64,000 bases of DNA from Diplolepis rosae (taxonomy: Eukaryota > Arthropoda > Insecta > Hymenoptera > Diplolepididae): contig JAPYXD010000308.1 in assembly GCA_030998225.1 (NCBI GenBank), forward strand, positions 8,504,001-8,568,000. Direction: 5' to 3'. Below the pieces are notes generated by a model. The model searched no databases. It had not been told where the DNA came from and saw only the letters and a program-made list of their open reading frames with translations. Every line of letters starts with the position of its first letter. The first letter of the stretch is position 1. Positions 32,916 to 45,403 of the stretch are shown one piece after another. The position numbers and the translations under genes are program-made.

Positions 32916-33350
32916 AGCAAAAAGAGCTATAGTTCGTGGCCAATCACAGACACCTGCATGTCTACGATTTGATCATAGCGCAACCATCGAAGACAATGCG
33001 TCCGAATATGCCTATTCAGATACTGGTTCATTCAAAGCAAATTCTAATGCATATTTTCTGGGTTATACTAGGGATCGAAATTATGCGAAGATAGTGGAAA
33101 ATTTACTGCAAGCATTCAAGGATATGGGATGTAATATTTAATATGTTTTTTTCCAGATTATTTCAGTGATTCTAATAATAAAGACGGAGAAGACTCTCGC
33201 CAAGATATTGCCACAATAGAGAAGCATTATTCCGGTAAGCCGAATGAGAATTTGTTGGCTGACTACTGCTGGGCTCCAACTGCGGGATCAAATAAAGCAC
33301 ATAAGCGAAAAGCAACGAGGGACAATGTATTGAACATACACCAGTGATTA
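32916..33350 (+). pseudogene. C-terminal part of the LADYCW mobile-element protein
   Basis: A frame open from about 32916 to 33141 ends with NYAKIVENLLQAFKDMGCNI, matching the NYxELVxNLLxAYKxLGCNM segment of the family described at 19092. After a short break, 33156-33347 reads YFSDSNNKDGEDSRQDIATI, EKHYSGKPNENLLADYCW and KAHKRKATRDN, the family C-terminus (HQDIxxMEKRYxG...MLADYCW). The intervening histidine-rich block of the family is missing. TTTTTTTCCAG precedes the second piece, so a splice is possible. Confidence 0.6.
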
Positions 33351-33447
33351 GACAAACGTAAAAGATGATAGCAGGAAATACTAAGAGAAAAAAAGATGAA
33401 GTAAAAAAGTTTAACAAACACAGGAGTAAAAAGTCAGTCGTAAGAGG

Positions 33448-33553
33448 CAAGGGGACTCACGCTGATAAAGTACCCCGAACGTGAGATGCAAGGGACGCAC
33501 GATGATAAAGCACCCCGAACGTGATAGGCAAGGGAACTCATGCTAATAAAGGA
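33448..33553. repeat. Minisatellite, about 43-bp unit, three copies
   Basis: GGCAAGGGGACTCACGCTGA then TAAAGTACCCCGAACGTGA repeats as ATGCAAGGGACGCACGATGA and AGGCAAGGGAACTCATGCTA. The same unit appears inverted at 35785-35842 and 63108-63192. Confidence 0.75.
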
Positions 33554-36336
33554 TCCTCGAGTAATCATTTTCAAGCAGTTTTCGAGATTATCTGGAAATT
33601 TTAAAAAAGTTTGTTTGAAAGATTTTAAAACGGGACATTAGGTTATGATGCCTAATGCTTAAAAAGTACAATACTATAAATCAAAATTAGTATATCTTGA
33701 AAAAGAAAAATGTAATTCGACAGATCGTAGATGGATTTGGAAGGGCAAGAGTAATACTAGATGATACTGTGCGTATAAATGAGCAAAAAAATTCGCTGTT
33801 TTTATAATATAACCACAAATATCACCGAAAACCGTCTTTTTGGCACTTTGAGGTTAGAATATCTCGAAATCTGGCATGCTAGAGCAAATCTGCGGCCAAA
33901 TTTGGATTTAGCATCAAACATTGTAAAGGAAATATTATGTCTGACTCAGGTTGTAAGATTTTGTTGAAAAGTGTAATCAACGAATACAAAAGAAACTCCT
34001 AAGATACAAAAAATTTTCTTTCTCTCCCTCTTTTTATAAGCTTGTCTGTGCCGTAATTATTGTTTGATTGTTTGAATAAGTAATTTTTTTTTTAATGTAA
34101 TAGCCATTGTATTCTTTACTGGCTCATTCTCATCCTTAATCGAGAATCATCAGATCTCAACTCAAAACGAGGAACCTTTAAATAAGGTCAGTATTTACGT
34201 TGTGACATAACTTACCTCTTTTTTCCTAGTGCATCAGCCGGAAAACATCAGTAAGCTAAGGAGGAAACACAAAAGTTAATATCTAGATGAAAACAGATTT
34301 ATCATACTATAAATAATTAAAATTTTTAAATTAAAATGAAATAGGCTTTTAAATCATGTTGGGATCTGACCTTGAGGCCTGCTTAAGTGAATAAATAACC
34401 TATTCTATTTAAAAAGTTAATCTCAATTGTTATCTAAGTTTTAATTCAAGTCTGAAACGGAATACAAACAGCACACGAGAGTATAAGTCCTTTATAGATT
34501 CGTTGAACGGTCACCATTGATTAAGATAAATTGGGTAAGGCAACGTGCGAAGTGCTTGTGTTGTCTTGTTTAAAACTTCCATTTTAACTCTGTTAACTAA
34601 CAGAATGAATTTGATTGCAAAAGATTGTCCAAGGATTTGTGCTTGAGTCTGACTTGTCCAATCTGAAAAAAATAAATTGTGCATAACTTGAATCTTGTCT
34701 GATCCTTGTTATGAAACAATTTGATTGAACTGTTTAAAAATCAATGACGACTTACAATATTAATAGAATAAATAATTCCAATTTACTAAAAAAAGGCAGA
34801 TGCAGTTAGTATAAAAAACAATTTGTCATAATCCTAAGGAATATATTTTTGAAACATTATAAGTTTAAAATAGATTGACCAATTATTTTTATGAATTTTG
34901 GATAGAATCATATTATAATAACATTATTTTATTTCATGATCAACAAGTACAAATTCTATTTGCTTTTGATTATTAATTAAATTATACCAATTAATAAACA
35001 AATTAATTTAAACTTTTGCTAACTTCAGTTCATTTATTGGAAAGATGTAAATATATATTATTGTTATTATTATTATTATAAATAATTGATAAATAAATTG
35101 ATAATATATAATCGTTCTTAGACAAATGCTCAATGCACAAGAATTTGTAAAGGGCATAGCCAGGTAAGTATGCAAAATCTGCCCCTGCACGTATTTATTT
35201 CATATTTCTGTCATAGGTTTTCCGGAAAAATTCATTTTTTTGGGAGTTATGGAGGGAGCAAGATAAATTTTAAATGTGGTTTTTCTTGAAAACGGTTTAA
35301 CCGATTTTCATGAACAAAAGATATGTTGTGGGCAATAATGAGGCTATTCCAAAAAAAAAAAAAATTGAAAACAATTGTAGCATAACGTAGCATCAAAATT
35401 TTTTTTGGCTATATTCTAGAGTGACCACACTCATGTTATACGTGAACATTCCTTAGAATATTCTTCATAAAATAAATTTTTGTTGAATTTTTTGGAGGGG
35501 TAGAACAATGTGAAAAAAAAAATAAAAATCGCGCATGCAACACTGCCCACCGTTATGATGTACTCCTCCCGATCGCATACTTTGGAACATAACTCTATTG
35601 CATTTTTTCATGGTTAGAAACGTTGTTAAAAATGAAAATGGCATTGTAACTGATGTAACTGATGTAATTAAATCCATCCTAAGTAATATTTCCTTCATAA
35701 ACGTCTGCAGTTAGCCTACCTAAATAATAGTTTCCAGAGTTCACCACGAGGAGGTTGCACTACGATTTTAAACTCCTCTCTCCAGGGTGCTTTATTATCG
35801 TAAGTCCCCTCGCCTCTCACAAATCGGGGTGCTTTATTATAATTAGGATGTTCTTATGAGTTTTCTATAATATAATTTTAATTATAATCTTGCGCTCTTC
35901 GTTTGTTTCTTGTCAGTGTTACTCGTTCATGCGCCATTCAACTCTGCGATTTTCATTTGTTCTTGTTCGTAATCTTCGTTTATGTGCCATCTCATTGTGT
36001 GATTCTGTGATTTTCAATTCTTTCCTACTTTTGATTCTAATACGTGCGCCCATCCACACTGCGAGCTTCATTTGATCCTGGTAATTATTCTCGCCTGTAC
36101 GTTATTTTATTTGTTTGCTAATATAACTTTAACGATCTTATTACTTATTGCGATCTTTCAATTATTGCAAGTGTCTCTTGCGATCTTAACTTAATTTCTG
36201 TGCTCAATTCTCGTTAGTAAATGTGTCATCTAACTTTGTGATCTTCGTTTGTTTCTAGTCAGCAATAGTCGTTCATGCGTTACTCTACTCAGTTGAAAAC
36301 ATAACTTTTGGGATTCGAATATTTATTGCGATCCGA
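33554..36336. other. Non-coding sequence with repeats
   Basis: 35785-35842 holds two inverted units of the 33448 minisatellite (GGGTGCTTTATTATCGTAAG). 35885-36300 has degenerate repeats of CTTCGTTTGTTTCTTGTCAG / TCGTTCATGCG type at about 54-60 bp spacing, next to the transposase at 36337. No gene seen in 33560-35780. Confidence 0.45.
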
Positions 36337-37455
36337 TTATCCAAACATGTCTACATTACAACAAAAAATTGTGTGCGTTGGTTGTAATACTAAACTTAAG
36401 AAAAGCGTAGATAGAAAAAAATTATTGAGCGATGATGTTGAAGCAAATGCCTCTTTTCGCTGCCTCAAAAGAAGAATGGCTGTAGCTGACATTCTGTGCA
36501 ATAAAAGCCGACTCTCTATTTATAGAAACAATTCTGACAAAGATTCTGATCGTGAAACCGAAATAGATCTTTCTCCCTCTAACGCAACCCCATCATTTGA
36601 AGTTAAGGTCAAATCAAAGGAAGCTGTTTTTGAGACTTAGTACTTTGAAATTCCTATCCAGAGGATAGTTGCTACTCACAAATACTATTGCATTTGTTTC
36701 TCTATGAAAAATTTCACTGTTATACCTGAAGAAGCGCGAATCCAATCGTTTATCCAAAAGAAAATCTTCAAACCACCCGGAAATCGGTGTTGCACAACTC
36801 CTATTCTAAAAAATCGAATATATAAGGAAGATCTTGGTCATTTAAAAGTGTATTCCAACACTGCAGGTCTTAGCGCATCAAAGTCGTCCAAAGTAATCGA
36901 AAATGTTTCCATCAAATGTGATTCGACATTACTTGACAAAATCGGCGAATTTAGCATTTCAGAAAAACAAATTAAAGTTATTACTGGGTTATCTTGGGAA
37001 AATCTTCTTGAAATAAAAGACTTGATGACTTCATTGCATAATAGTCAATCTCATTCAGTGATCCAATCTCTTGCTATGTTTCTTTTTTAAACTACGTACA
37101 GGAAATTCCAATAAACTATTAGCTTCAATATTGGACATAGATAATGAACAGTCAATTTCGGAATATTCTAAAAGTATAATTAAATATTTTGAAAAAGACG
37201 TGCTGCCACTTCGTTTTGGCATAAATTCTGTTAACAGGGATAATATTATTCATAGCCACACAACAGAAATTGCAACAAAATTGATGATCAGGATAATATT
37301 TCTGATTTATGGTGGAACGTATGCGCGCCATCAGAAAAGTACAAATAATGAGTATCAAAGAAAATCTTTCTCTGGGTAGATGAAAGTTCCTCTTTATAAG
37401 CCCTTCATTATTGGTACGACTGATGGATACGTAGTGGACATATTTCTAATTTTTT
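36337..37455 (+). pseudogene. PIF/Harbinger-like (ISL2EU type) transposase, truncated
   Basis: The N-terminal part (36337-37090) has VCVGCNTKLKKS, a single in-frame stop near 36638, then YFEIPIQRIVATHKYYCICF, EEARIQSFIQKKIF and PPGNRCC (a Cys/His-rich region). The helix-turn-helix follows: VITGLSWENLLEIKDLMTSL. A shift in a T run at about 37083 leads to KLRTGNSNKLLASILDIDNE and RDNIIHSHTTEIATKLM. The catalytic domain starts YGGTYARHQKSTNNEYQRKS with the first catalytic Asp (DGTY) changed to Gly, a stop near 37378, then KVPLYKPFIIGTTDGYVVDI, after which it ends. The element would cut and paste DNA. Confidence 0.8.
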
Positions 37456-37542
37456 TCGATAATTTTTCTGTGCGAACACTTTGAAAGGATTTTATCAATT
37501 TTTACAGTTACAAAATATACTATTTCATAAATGATATACAAT

Positions 37543-37827
37543 TCACTCACAAAACACAACATATTTATAATAAAAATCATTTATACAGCGCTTTTCACAA
37601 TTTTTAATACATTTCATTAATTTTGGGTAAAATACATACGCAAATACCATTACGGTTTTCCCCTTTACATCATTCAAAGTAACGTAAAATTTATCATTTT
37701 CGCCAGTTTCTTTCCACATGTTTTTCATGGTGACTTTTTCTAAATTGACGCTCTCTGCAATCAACTCGTTGACGAGTAAAAGACAACCATCGTCAGTCTG
37801 GATGATGTAAATTACTTTGTGTGCCAC
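37543..37827 (-). other. Uncharacterised minus-strand frame
   Basis: 94 codons with coding-like composition (HKVIYIIQTDDGCLLLVNEL, NDKFYVTLNDVKGKTVMVFA). It lies downstream, on the same strand, of the Tnp2-like pseudogene, whose family often has a beta-rich C-terminal tail. It may be that tail; this is inference. 37912 and 37995 share GAACTGCGCATGCG. Confidence 0.3.
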
Positions 37828-38413
37828 CGGCGCGCAAACTCGTTTAATCGCTACAGTTAACAGTAGCGCAACGTAGTATATTGCGCTACAGAGGAATGAA
37901 ATGTAAAAATTGAACTGCGCATGCGCCTATAGCCATGCAGTCTTCTTCTTCTTCCTACAGCGTTAGCACCTTACTGGCAAAGCCTTGTACATTTGAACTG
38001 CGCATGCGTCTATTAAAATCCCTTACTACTACACAAGATCGATAAAATCAAAATGGCTGGGACTAGTCGCGAAATATCAAGTGTAATGACTAACGCCGCA
38101 AACAACTACAATACTAGATTAGATTCGAGTGTACGCATAAAAACTCGTATCCGCACCGAAGTCACAAAAAATAGAATACGTGCCAATGCACACAATTCGG
38201 GAAATTACAAGACTCGCGACAATGCTCGCAATAACCCTTATTGTGCGCCTAGGCACGTAATATACTATTATACGTTTTACCACTGAATAAATATACATAC
38301 GAATCGCTGAAAGTGTTACATAAAGCGTAATTGATGGACGAATAAATTCGTTTTCTAAAAACGCATCTCCAAAAAATCCGAGCATTTTCCATTTCAACTG
38401 TGTCGTCCTCAAT

Positions 38414-39870
38414 TTAATTCGAATACAAAACCTCGTCCGTTCGTACGATGTCGCTTTGAAAAAGTGAATTGCAAAATTGCTGAACGGATTTTTTACAAGT
38501 TACTCTCGAGTAATTACATTTGAATGAAAGTAACTGGACCGTCTTTTTCGCAATTTGTGCATTGACTCCTCTGGTTCCCTTTACCATATTCTTGATAGGA
38601 CGCATATTTCCTTCGAATGGAAAAGAGGAATGGCACTAAGCTGGACCATTTTTCCTAACTGATTCGGGAAAATGATCTAATAAATGTACATTAAATCTAA
38701 TTCGATTGGAACCGTATAATTTTTCAAAATCAATGACGTACGTCGCTAAGATTTCCTCGTATTTGTTTATTTCACCGTTTGAAATTTCATTTTGAAGCAA
38801 CGTGAATGTATAATTAACGAGAGTAGCGTGATGTTCAATAAAGTCCGAATTGTCAAGTACATCAAGATAAATGCGGACACTGTAAAAAAGTAACCAAATG
38901 CAGTTATCTCTTTTTCATTCTACAATGGAATTTGTTCTTTTTCAGCTCTTGTCACGGACGAATTTCAGACAATCTCTCGTTGATCATTTCATACAAACGT
39001 TTTTTCGAATACTTTGTAGACCCTTCGATACACATTTCGTATTAGAATTTAGAAACACCAAGGTATTCGGTGTGCATCACGTCAAAGGGAATTCCCCAGA
39101 TAATATTGAATTCAGGAGCAATGCTTAAAACACAGGGCCCCTCAACTCCTCGCAAAAGGCGTTTTTTCAAATATTCGAATATCTTGTGAATGAGATTCTG
39201 GAGTTTTCGGAATTCTACTGCTCTTAGCTGCTGGAAATCTAACTGCGCCGTCGATGTACTGCCCTTCATGCACGCACAAATTAATATGAAACGTAGTTCG
39301 ATTTTTTCTTTTGATATTGATGAGACGAACGATAGTTTATTTGCATTCAACTTTTCCATTTGGTCGAGGACTATTTTTACGTACGAATAAATTACATTGA
39401 TCGAAGGCTCTCCATGGTGCAACATTACTCCTGCTAATGCAATGAAATTTGAACGTTAACGAAAGTCAAGACTGTTAAGCATTACTTGCAGAGGCCAACA
39501 TATTCGACTTTCAGAAAATTTCAGTTCCATCAAGGCTCATGCTCAATGTCACAATGCCTGGATTCTTTTTTCCAATTTTATGCAATTCTCCATCATCTAT
39601 GTCATGCAATGTATTGTCGCAGATGTCAGTGTTTGTTTCATTCTTTTTAATAACCCAGCGACAATTTTAGAATTCTGAAGGAGCATTTCAATTTGAGTTT
39701 TCAAAGCGACAGCTACAAATTTGTTTGAGGAAAAAAAATTAACTTTTTGGTACATTTCGCATCCATTGCACAATATGTTCTGCTCGGTTACTTTACCTTG
39801 GAAAGATAACAGTAAATTTCACATTTGCTACAATAAACATGATTGGTAATGACATCTGCGACATCTAAAA
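38414..39870 (-). pseudogene. CACTA/EnSpm-like (Tnp2-type) transposase, decayed
   Basis: Read on the minus strand: a Cys motif CNGCEMYQ (about 39775), FFSSNKFVAVALKTQIEMLL, then after a shift DNTLHDIDDGELHKIGKKNP and TLSMSLDGTEIF. This is the DI.DG..Y and LTL..DG motif pair of Tnp2-like transposases. Next come HHGE (39420), SFRGVEGP-type sequence LRGVEGPCVLSIAPEFNI and IPFDVMHTEYLGVSKF (39042-39180). The C-terminal block has YGSNRIRFNVHLLDHFPESV, HSSFPFEGNMRPIKNMVKGT and NAQIAKKTVQLL (38520-38720). Several stops and shifts show it is dead. It lies convergent with the Harbinger-like fragment. Confidence 0.75.
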
Positions 39871-39954
39871 TTGAATCCATTCGATGATTTGAAATAACTA
39901 TCGATTCGTACTTGGGGCTAGCGCAAATAGACACGAGTCTACCCTCGGCCACAA

Positions 39955-40870
39955 TGTCAGGTCTTGAGGGAGTCTGCGCCGGTATCGTGTCTTCATCAAC
40001 AGAAATTCGGATCTCTCCATGTGTCGATGGTAAAACGAGTCTCGCAACAAATGCAAATCGCAATCGAACATCGCATTATCCAAGTGGCCTCAGCTGCAGG
40101 GTCTATAATTAGCAGACGATCTAACAAATATTGATCCGATTCACCTGTTGATTGGTGCTGATTTGTACGGGTCGGTACTTCTGGACGGTTTGAAAAAAGT
40201 TTTTACAGGGGATCCTGTAGCTCAGAACAGTATTTCCGGTTGGGTAATTTCAGGTCTTCAGAAATCGATGGTGAATCAATCGGTTTCACTGCATCACTTC
40301 AAAACTCTTAAGTCTTTCGAATTGTCAATGCGTAAATTTTGGGAGGTGGAAGAGGTAAAAATGCCGCAATCAATTTCTATCGAAGAGCAAACGTGTGAAG
40401 ATTATTTCGTTCAGACTTATTTCAGGAATCCCGATGGAAGGTACATTGTAAGATTGACGTTTAATTCTGAACCTACTCTCGATATAGCAAAATCGCGTTA
40501 TATTGCCGAAAATTCTTTAAAGAAAATCAAGTTGCTTTTCGAAAGGAATTCTCTGAATAAAGAATTGTATGTCAATTTCATACTTGAATATGAAACACTA
40601 GGGCACATGCATAAGGTTCCTACGATTGATGTCGATAAGCCTCAAACTGTCTACTGGTCACATCATCCGGTATTTCGTGAGAATAGTACAACTACTAAAC
40701 TTAGTGTTGTATTTCACGCTTCTAGCAAGACTTCAAATAGTCTTTCGATTAATGATCGTCAAATAATCGGACCTAAACTTCAAGTAGAGTTGCCTTTTGT
40801 CCTTCTGCATTGGAGAACATATAAAATCGTTTTTAGCGCCGATATGATGATTCGCCTAGAGTGTTTCTAA
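39955..40870 (+). pseudogene. BEL/Pao retrotransposon pol fragment (protease end and start of reverse transcriptase)
   Basis: After decayed protease sequence (about 39955-40140), DPIHLLIGADLYG leads into a 240-codon open frame at 40148-40870. It reads GDPVAQNSISGWVISG (end of the Pao protease region), then FWEVEEVKMPQSISIEEQTC, NPDGRYIVRLTF, FILEYETLGHMHKV, YWSHHPVFRENSTTTKLSVV, FHASSKTSNSLSINDRQIIG and HWRTYKIVFSADMM. This is the Pao reverse transcriptase up to motif A (usually ADIxKMY). It ends there, before the YVDD motif. Confidence 0.88.
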
Positions 40871-41512
40871 ATAATTTTCACAGAATAGATATAAATAAAA
40901 AAAACGAATTGGCAAAAATGATATTGTAAACCTGTCGAATCGCGTGTTCTCGGCATGGGTGCATCCCTCTTTCTCCTGCGTTCAATCAATATACCTCGCG
41001 ACGGTATCGGTGCGCTCGAGCGCAGTTAATTAACTTCCGATCCTGACCACAGTATTAGGTTAAAAAATCTCAAAATATATTAAAATACTGCCTGAAAGCC
41101 TGCTGAACAAATTTCTCGATGAAAGTTCTTCCAACTCTAAATTTCCTCGCATACCTTCTTTCTTTGAAGTTGAAACATGAGAATTCTGCCAGCCGCAACT
41201 GTTATACTAAAAATTATTAACAAAGTGAGAATTTTGTTATGTTGAACATAACTCTAGGATTTTTTGAGTCTGTTGATAAAATTTTAGACTATTCCGGACA
41301 AATTTTTACGAAAAACAGAGAGTTGATTGTAAAAAATGGATTGATTTCGTACTTTCAAAAAATACGGTTTTCTCTGATTATAAAAAGAACTAGATTTCTG
41401 ACACAAAACTTTATGGAAGAAAAAATATGCGGAACGACATTTAACATGTACTAAAATGTTTTTTTTAATCATTTTTCCAAATTTTTTATTTAAATAAAAA
41501 AAACGTTTTTGT
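40871..41512. other. Non-coding sequence left of the P-like element
   Basis: No gene seen. The last 60 bp (41444-41505, ATGTACTAAAATGTTTTTTT... TTTAAATAAAAAAAACG) are repeated in inverted orientation at 47193-47253 on the other side of the P-like element. Confidence 0.5.
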
Positions 41513-41906
41513 CATAATGGAGACTTCAGAGACGTTTCCCTCCAAACTCCGTTGACCACGCCTTGTGCTAACGACCATCGAGACAGGAACCACAAAACGA
41601 TTACACTTTTACAAATCAGTTCTTTATTTCTCCCAAATATCAAACCCTTTTCACACCATGTTCAGTTACAGCGAATAGTCTCTACGTTTACTGCGATACC
41701 CTTCTTCATCTTACAAGGATAGTGCGTCAATCTTCCCTGAGCTTTCTGCACGAAACTTGCAGTACCGAAAGTTCGATATGAATAAGTAATAATGCCGGAG
41801 TGACAGGACACACTACCTCAGTTATTTCAAGAAATTGAGTTTTGAAAATTGAGGTCTTCGCAAGCGCCGAGTGAGTAAAGGCCGGTGAGTCCTTCAGCAC
41901 AGTGAA

Positions 41907-41976
41907 GCGGTGGCGTAGTGGTGATGGCTAACGGCTGGCATGCTCGCGGCGCGGGTTCAATTCTTTTTGCCGGTGA
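41907..41976 (+). repeat. tRNA-like sequence with T-rich tail
   Basis: GGTGGCGTAGTGGTGATGGC (about 41909-41928) resembles an A box and D arm, and GCGGGTTCAATTC (41946-41958) a B box. Acceptor pairing is weak. It is followed directly by a run of 14 T at about 41976. A SINE head or tRNA pseudogene inside the P-like element. Confidence 0.5.
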
Positions 41977-42184
41977 TTTTTTTTTTTTTTTAATTTTTAT
42001 ACATTGTTAATTATTTACAATGTAATTAGTATAAGTTTTGATCATTTGTAATGAATTTAATTTAAATAACAAATACTAAAAATTATAAATAATAGTTAAT
42101 GCTGTCAATATATTTTACATTTTATTTATGCAATAATAAACATTCATTTACATATTTAGGAAATATTACTATCAGGCCAGAGTT

Positions 42185-43234
42185 TACCAACAAGTTCAGC
42201 CTCTTGTTTCTAAAAAAGTTGAAGCTTTTGAAAACGAGTTTGAAAATTTTGTTGTAACGTGCTCAAAATCGGGTAAATTAACAAGAGAATTATATCAGGG
42301 TTGCCACAAGTCAGGGAAGTCAGGGAAATCGTTGTGGTCTGGAAAAGTCAGGGAATTTAAGGTTTAGTCAGGGAATCGCTGTGGCCAGATTGCGCGTTAC
42401 TGCGTTTCACTGTGCCGCGGTCAGTTTTTCCAACTCTTCTTCCTTCTTGCTCGGTTAAGTCGCCGCCAGCGGACACAGGCTAGCAAAAGTGTTCTCAGAT
42501 CGTGGAACTTTTCGGCCCCCACTACTGACCCGTGTGGAACCTCACACAACCAAACTTGGCGTGTCCCCACTTCCACGCTTCGATTTCACACTGTCGGCTG
42601 TTGAGCTAAGATCGAGAAATTATGTTTCTCTCGACTTCGTGCAAACGTGGCGCGAAGTAGACGACATATTTGATATGACTAAATTTTATTCTGTGGCATA
42701 TTTTTATTAATTTAATCGACACGTATATCAGGATTTTCGAAAGAAAACTTTTTTTTTGAGAGATATATTAATTAAAACTTTTGATAAAATTGGACAAAAT
42801 GCCGGAAACTTCTTCAAGAGGCGGATAAATTGAACGACGTTGATATTTACAAGGACATCGGGCAGTTGCGATTAGTACCATTTATTTCAGCTTTCAAGGC
42901 CATGAATCTTGTCGTGAACAGTTGTTTTGGAACGAATAATGTGTATATGAAAATTCTCCCTGATCTTATCGAGAACGTAAAGAAAATGCATATGGGTACT
43001 GGTGTTTCACAAACTCTTAAAATTCACGTTATTTTTGATCATATTGAACAGTGCTTAACACTTCTGTCGGGCTTGAGTCTGGGAATCATGTCTGAACAAG
43101 CATGGGAAGCAATTCATCGAGAATTTCTAAAATTTTGGAATGAATACAAAATGAATATGATTGAAGATCCATCATACAAGTATATTGAGCGATTGCAAAA
43201 AGCTGTTGTTGAATTTTCATCAAGACACATTTAG
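42185..43234 (+). pseudogene. Uncharacterised mobile-element protein, interrupted
   Basis: 42179-42300 encodes ARVYQQVQPLVSKKVEAFEN and TCSKSGKLTRELYQ. After about 500 bp of unrelated sequence, 42800-43234 encodes CRKLLQEADKLNDV, LVPFISAFKAMNLVVNSCFG, TLKIHVIFDHIEQCLTLLSG, IMSEQAWEAIHREFLKFWNE and EFSSRHI. I know the pattern (GNxCRKLL...FVxAFxAxxxVVxSCFG...TPKxHxxxxHV...EQxxEAxHxxF...YNSxH) as a repeated unnamed protein in aphid, ant and Hydra genomes. The interrupting segment starts with GTCAGGGAA repeats and may itself be an insertion. Function unknown. Confidence 0.5.
42305..42380. repeat. Short repeats of AGTCAGGGAA
   Basis: GTCAGGGAA occurs at about 42316, 42325, 42347 and 42367, in GTTGCCACAAGTCAGGGAAG and later copies. 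This motif is common at ends of insect repeats; it marks the left border of the sequence that interrupts the mobile protein. Confidence 0.55.
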
Positions 43235-43809
43235 TTATAATTATATTTTAATCAAATTTAAACATGATATCATATGATTGTAGATTAAATAAATCCCCGG
43301 AATAATGAAACAATTGTATTTTCAAGCGTTATTTGACTTTTATTTCATTTATTGCATCGTATAACGAAAAATTGGGTTTCTCGAAGAGGGGATCAGCTGT
43401 GATTTTCTGGGCAACGGGATAATGAACGCAAAGGCCTCCCCATTCGCAGTTTTTTTCGGGATTTTTTTGTCATAATCCTGTCCTTCAAGCTCAGTTTTTA
43501 GTATACTGGATGTTAAGATACGAAAGTATTGAACTTTAGGGTATGTGATACTTATCGTAAGAAGAATTTAGTTTACACTGGTTATTTTCCGCAGTTTTCA
43601 ATTTATAAACAAAATAATAATTCTTAAATGTCAATGTTAATTTTATTTACGTTTTAACACAATTAGTTTTATTAAATTAAACATTTTAGAAAACACCTGC
43701 ATAAACTAAATTGCTCCTATGGTAAACCCTTAAGGTTTAAATTATAAATTTTAAAGGATCCAATATATGTTTTTCATATGAATTATTAACGCTTAGTTTC
43801 ATTAACAGG

Positions 43810-45403
43810 TTCATTTGAAACCAGTATCGGTGAAAAAAAAATGCCAAGTGATGGGATTCATACGGCCTTCATCCTCCACTTGATGAATGGAATTGGAGAT
43901 GGATTCAACGGTGTTTCATTTGGCGATAATCATCCAAAGCGTACTCCATGGACAGTAAATTCATACCACAATGATTTCTTCACAAATGCGAGAAGACAAC
44001 TGAAGAGCATTCGTTTTGTTGACTCTAAAACTCGTAGGCCTGTTAAAACAGACATACCGTGTCTTCAAAATTTGATAGATGCCTTGCAAGGTTTTAAATT
44101 GTTATGGAAAAAGATCCAATCATTGGGATTTAAGTCTTTTGATTCGCGCAAAGTTAATCAGGATCCACTCGAAAATTTTTTTGGGACAATTAAAAGCCAC
44201 GATTTTCGGTCCAACAAACCGACATGCTCACTGTTTGAAGGTATTTTTAAGTCTTTGCTTATAAGTAATCTAACATCCAAAAATTCTCCGGGTTTCAATT
44301 GTGAGAGCGATACCGGACACTTCATTCTTCCTGACTGTAACGTCCTCTTGAGAGGTACGGAACCTTTGCCGAATGAGCTTGATAGTGATAGATGCGTGCA
44401 GAAGGAGGAGGAAGAGCAGCAGTATGTAATTGCAGGCAACAGAGACGAATATTTAAACGAAATACCAGAAAAAAGCAATGTTTTCAGCAACTCTGATAGT
44501 CTAATAAAATGTTTGCAAAAAAGTGTACCTGCAATAAATACTTGCTCCTCCTGCTTAAAAGCATTTCATAAACCATCTGTATTGAGGTCTGACGGAACTT
44601 GTTTTCGAGACGCGCATTTGCATGCAAAACGTTTCTTAGCGAGAATTTTTATGGATGACATCTCGCACAGAGAAATAGGTTCCAAATCGAAACGCATACT
44701 ACTACGTAGGTTAAACTTCTCCTTTTTTACGTGTGATAAGCACCGTGCTAAAGTCTTTAAATTGTTTATAACACTATGCGTTCAAAAATATTTCGAGGCT
44801 ACTATCACTTATCTGAACAGAGTTTTGCGAGGGCGTATTATACCCAGCAACATTCACAGACTTTCTCTACCTTTTAAATTTGCGTATTATTCTTATTTGA
44901 AAACCATTCGGAAATGTAAAAGACCTGTAATAGAACAGGGCATAAAGAGTACACCGAAACCTCTATCAAAGAAACAAATAAAAGCCAATGCTACTAAAAT
45001 TGGCGCAAGGAACGCGAAACCAATTGGAATAAACATAAAAAGAAAAGCGAATTCGGCAAAAGTTGAAACACAAAAGGCGGAACCGATCAAATCTCCGACA
45101 AATCAAAATGCGACACTGGTTCCAAAGTCTCAAAAAAGAGAACAGGACCTTGTAAAATGCGAATCAAAACAAGCAGATATTGAAAAGTCTACATATAATC
45201 AGGTTTTGTATAACTTTACGCCAATTCAATCCACGTCTGCATCCGACAATGCAGAACCTTCGAAAGAAGTTCAACTCTACATTCCTGAACTGGAAAGTGA
45301 CTTCCAATATAGAAATAACACAATCAGAGATGCAGAGTTGGACTTCTTTCAACTTCTAAGTGAAATTGAATGCCTTGAACTACCGCCGCCTTCCAATTTA
45401 TAA
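43810..45403 (+). CDS. P-element-type transposase, terminal exon, open
   Basis: TTCATTAACAG at 43799-43809 is a good splice acceptor. The frame then runs open to a TAA at 45401-45403, 520 codons after the ATG at 43841. Residues 40-105 from that ATG (DIPCLQNLIDALQGFKLLWK) and 106-115 NQDPLENFFG, followed by IKSHDFRSNKPTCSLFEG and FKSLLISN, are the hallmark of P-element and THAP9 transposases. A Cys-rich stretch NTCSSCLKAFHKP follows near residue 235. The last 150 residues are basic and low-complexity (KKQIKANATKIGARNAKP), then acidic. The THAP DNA-binding domain and the first catalytic Asp residues would be on upstream exons, which I cannot find; 42185-43234 holds other sequence. Absence of any lesion over 1.5 kb contrasts with almost every other element here, so recent arrival or selection is possible. 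Confidence 0.82.

Noticed and set aside
39788..40083. Minus-strand frames opposite the start of BEL/Pao
   Set aside because: The plus strand carries Pao protease sequence there. Only the leftmost end (below about 39870) fits the Tnp2-like minus-strand gene.
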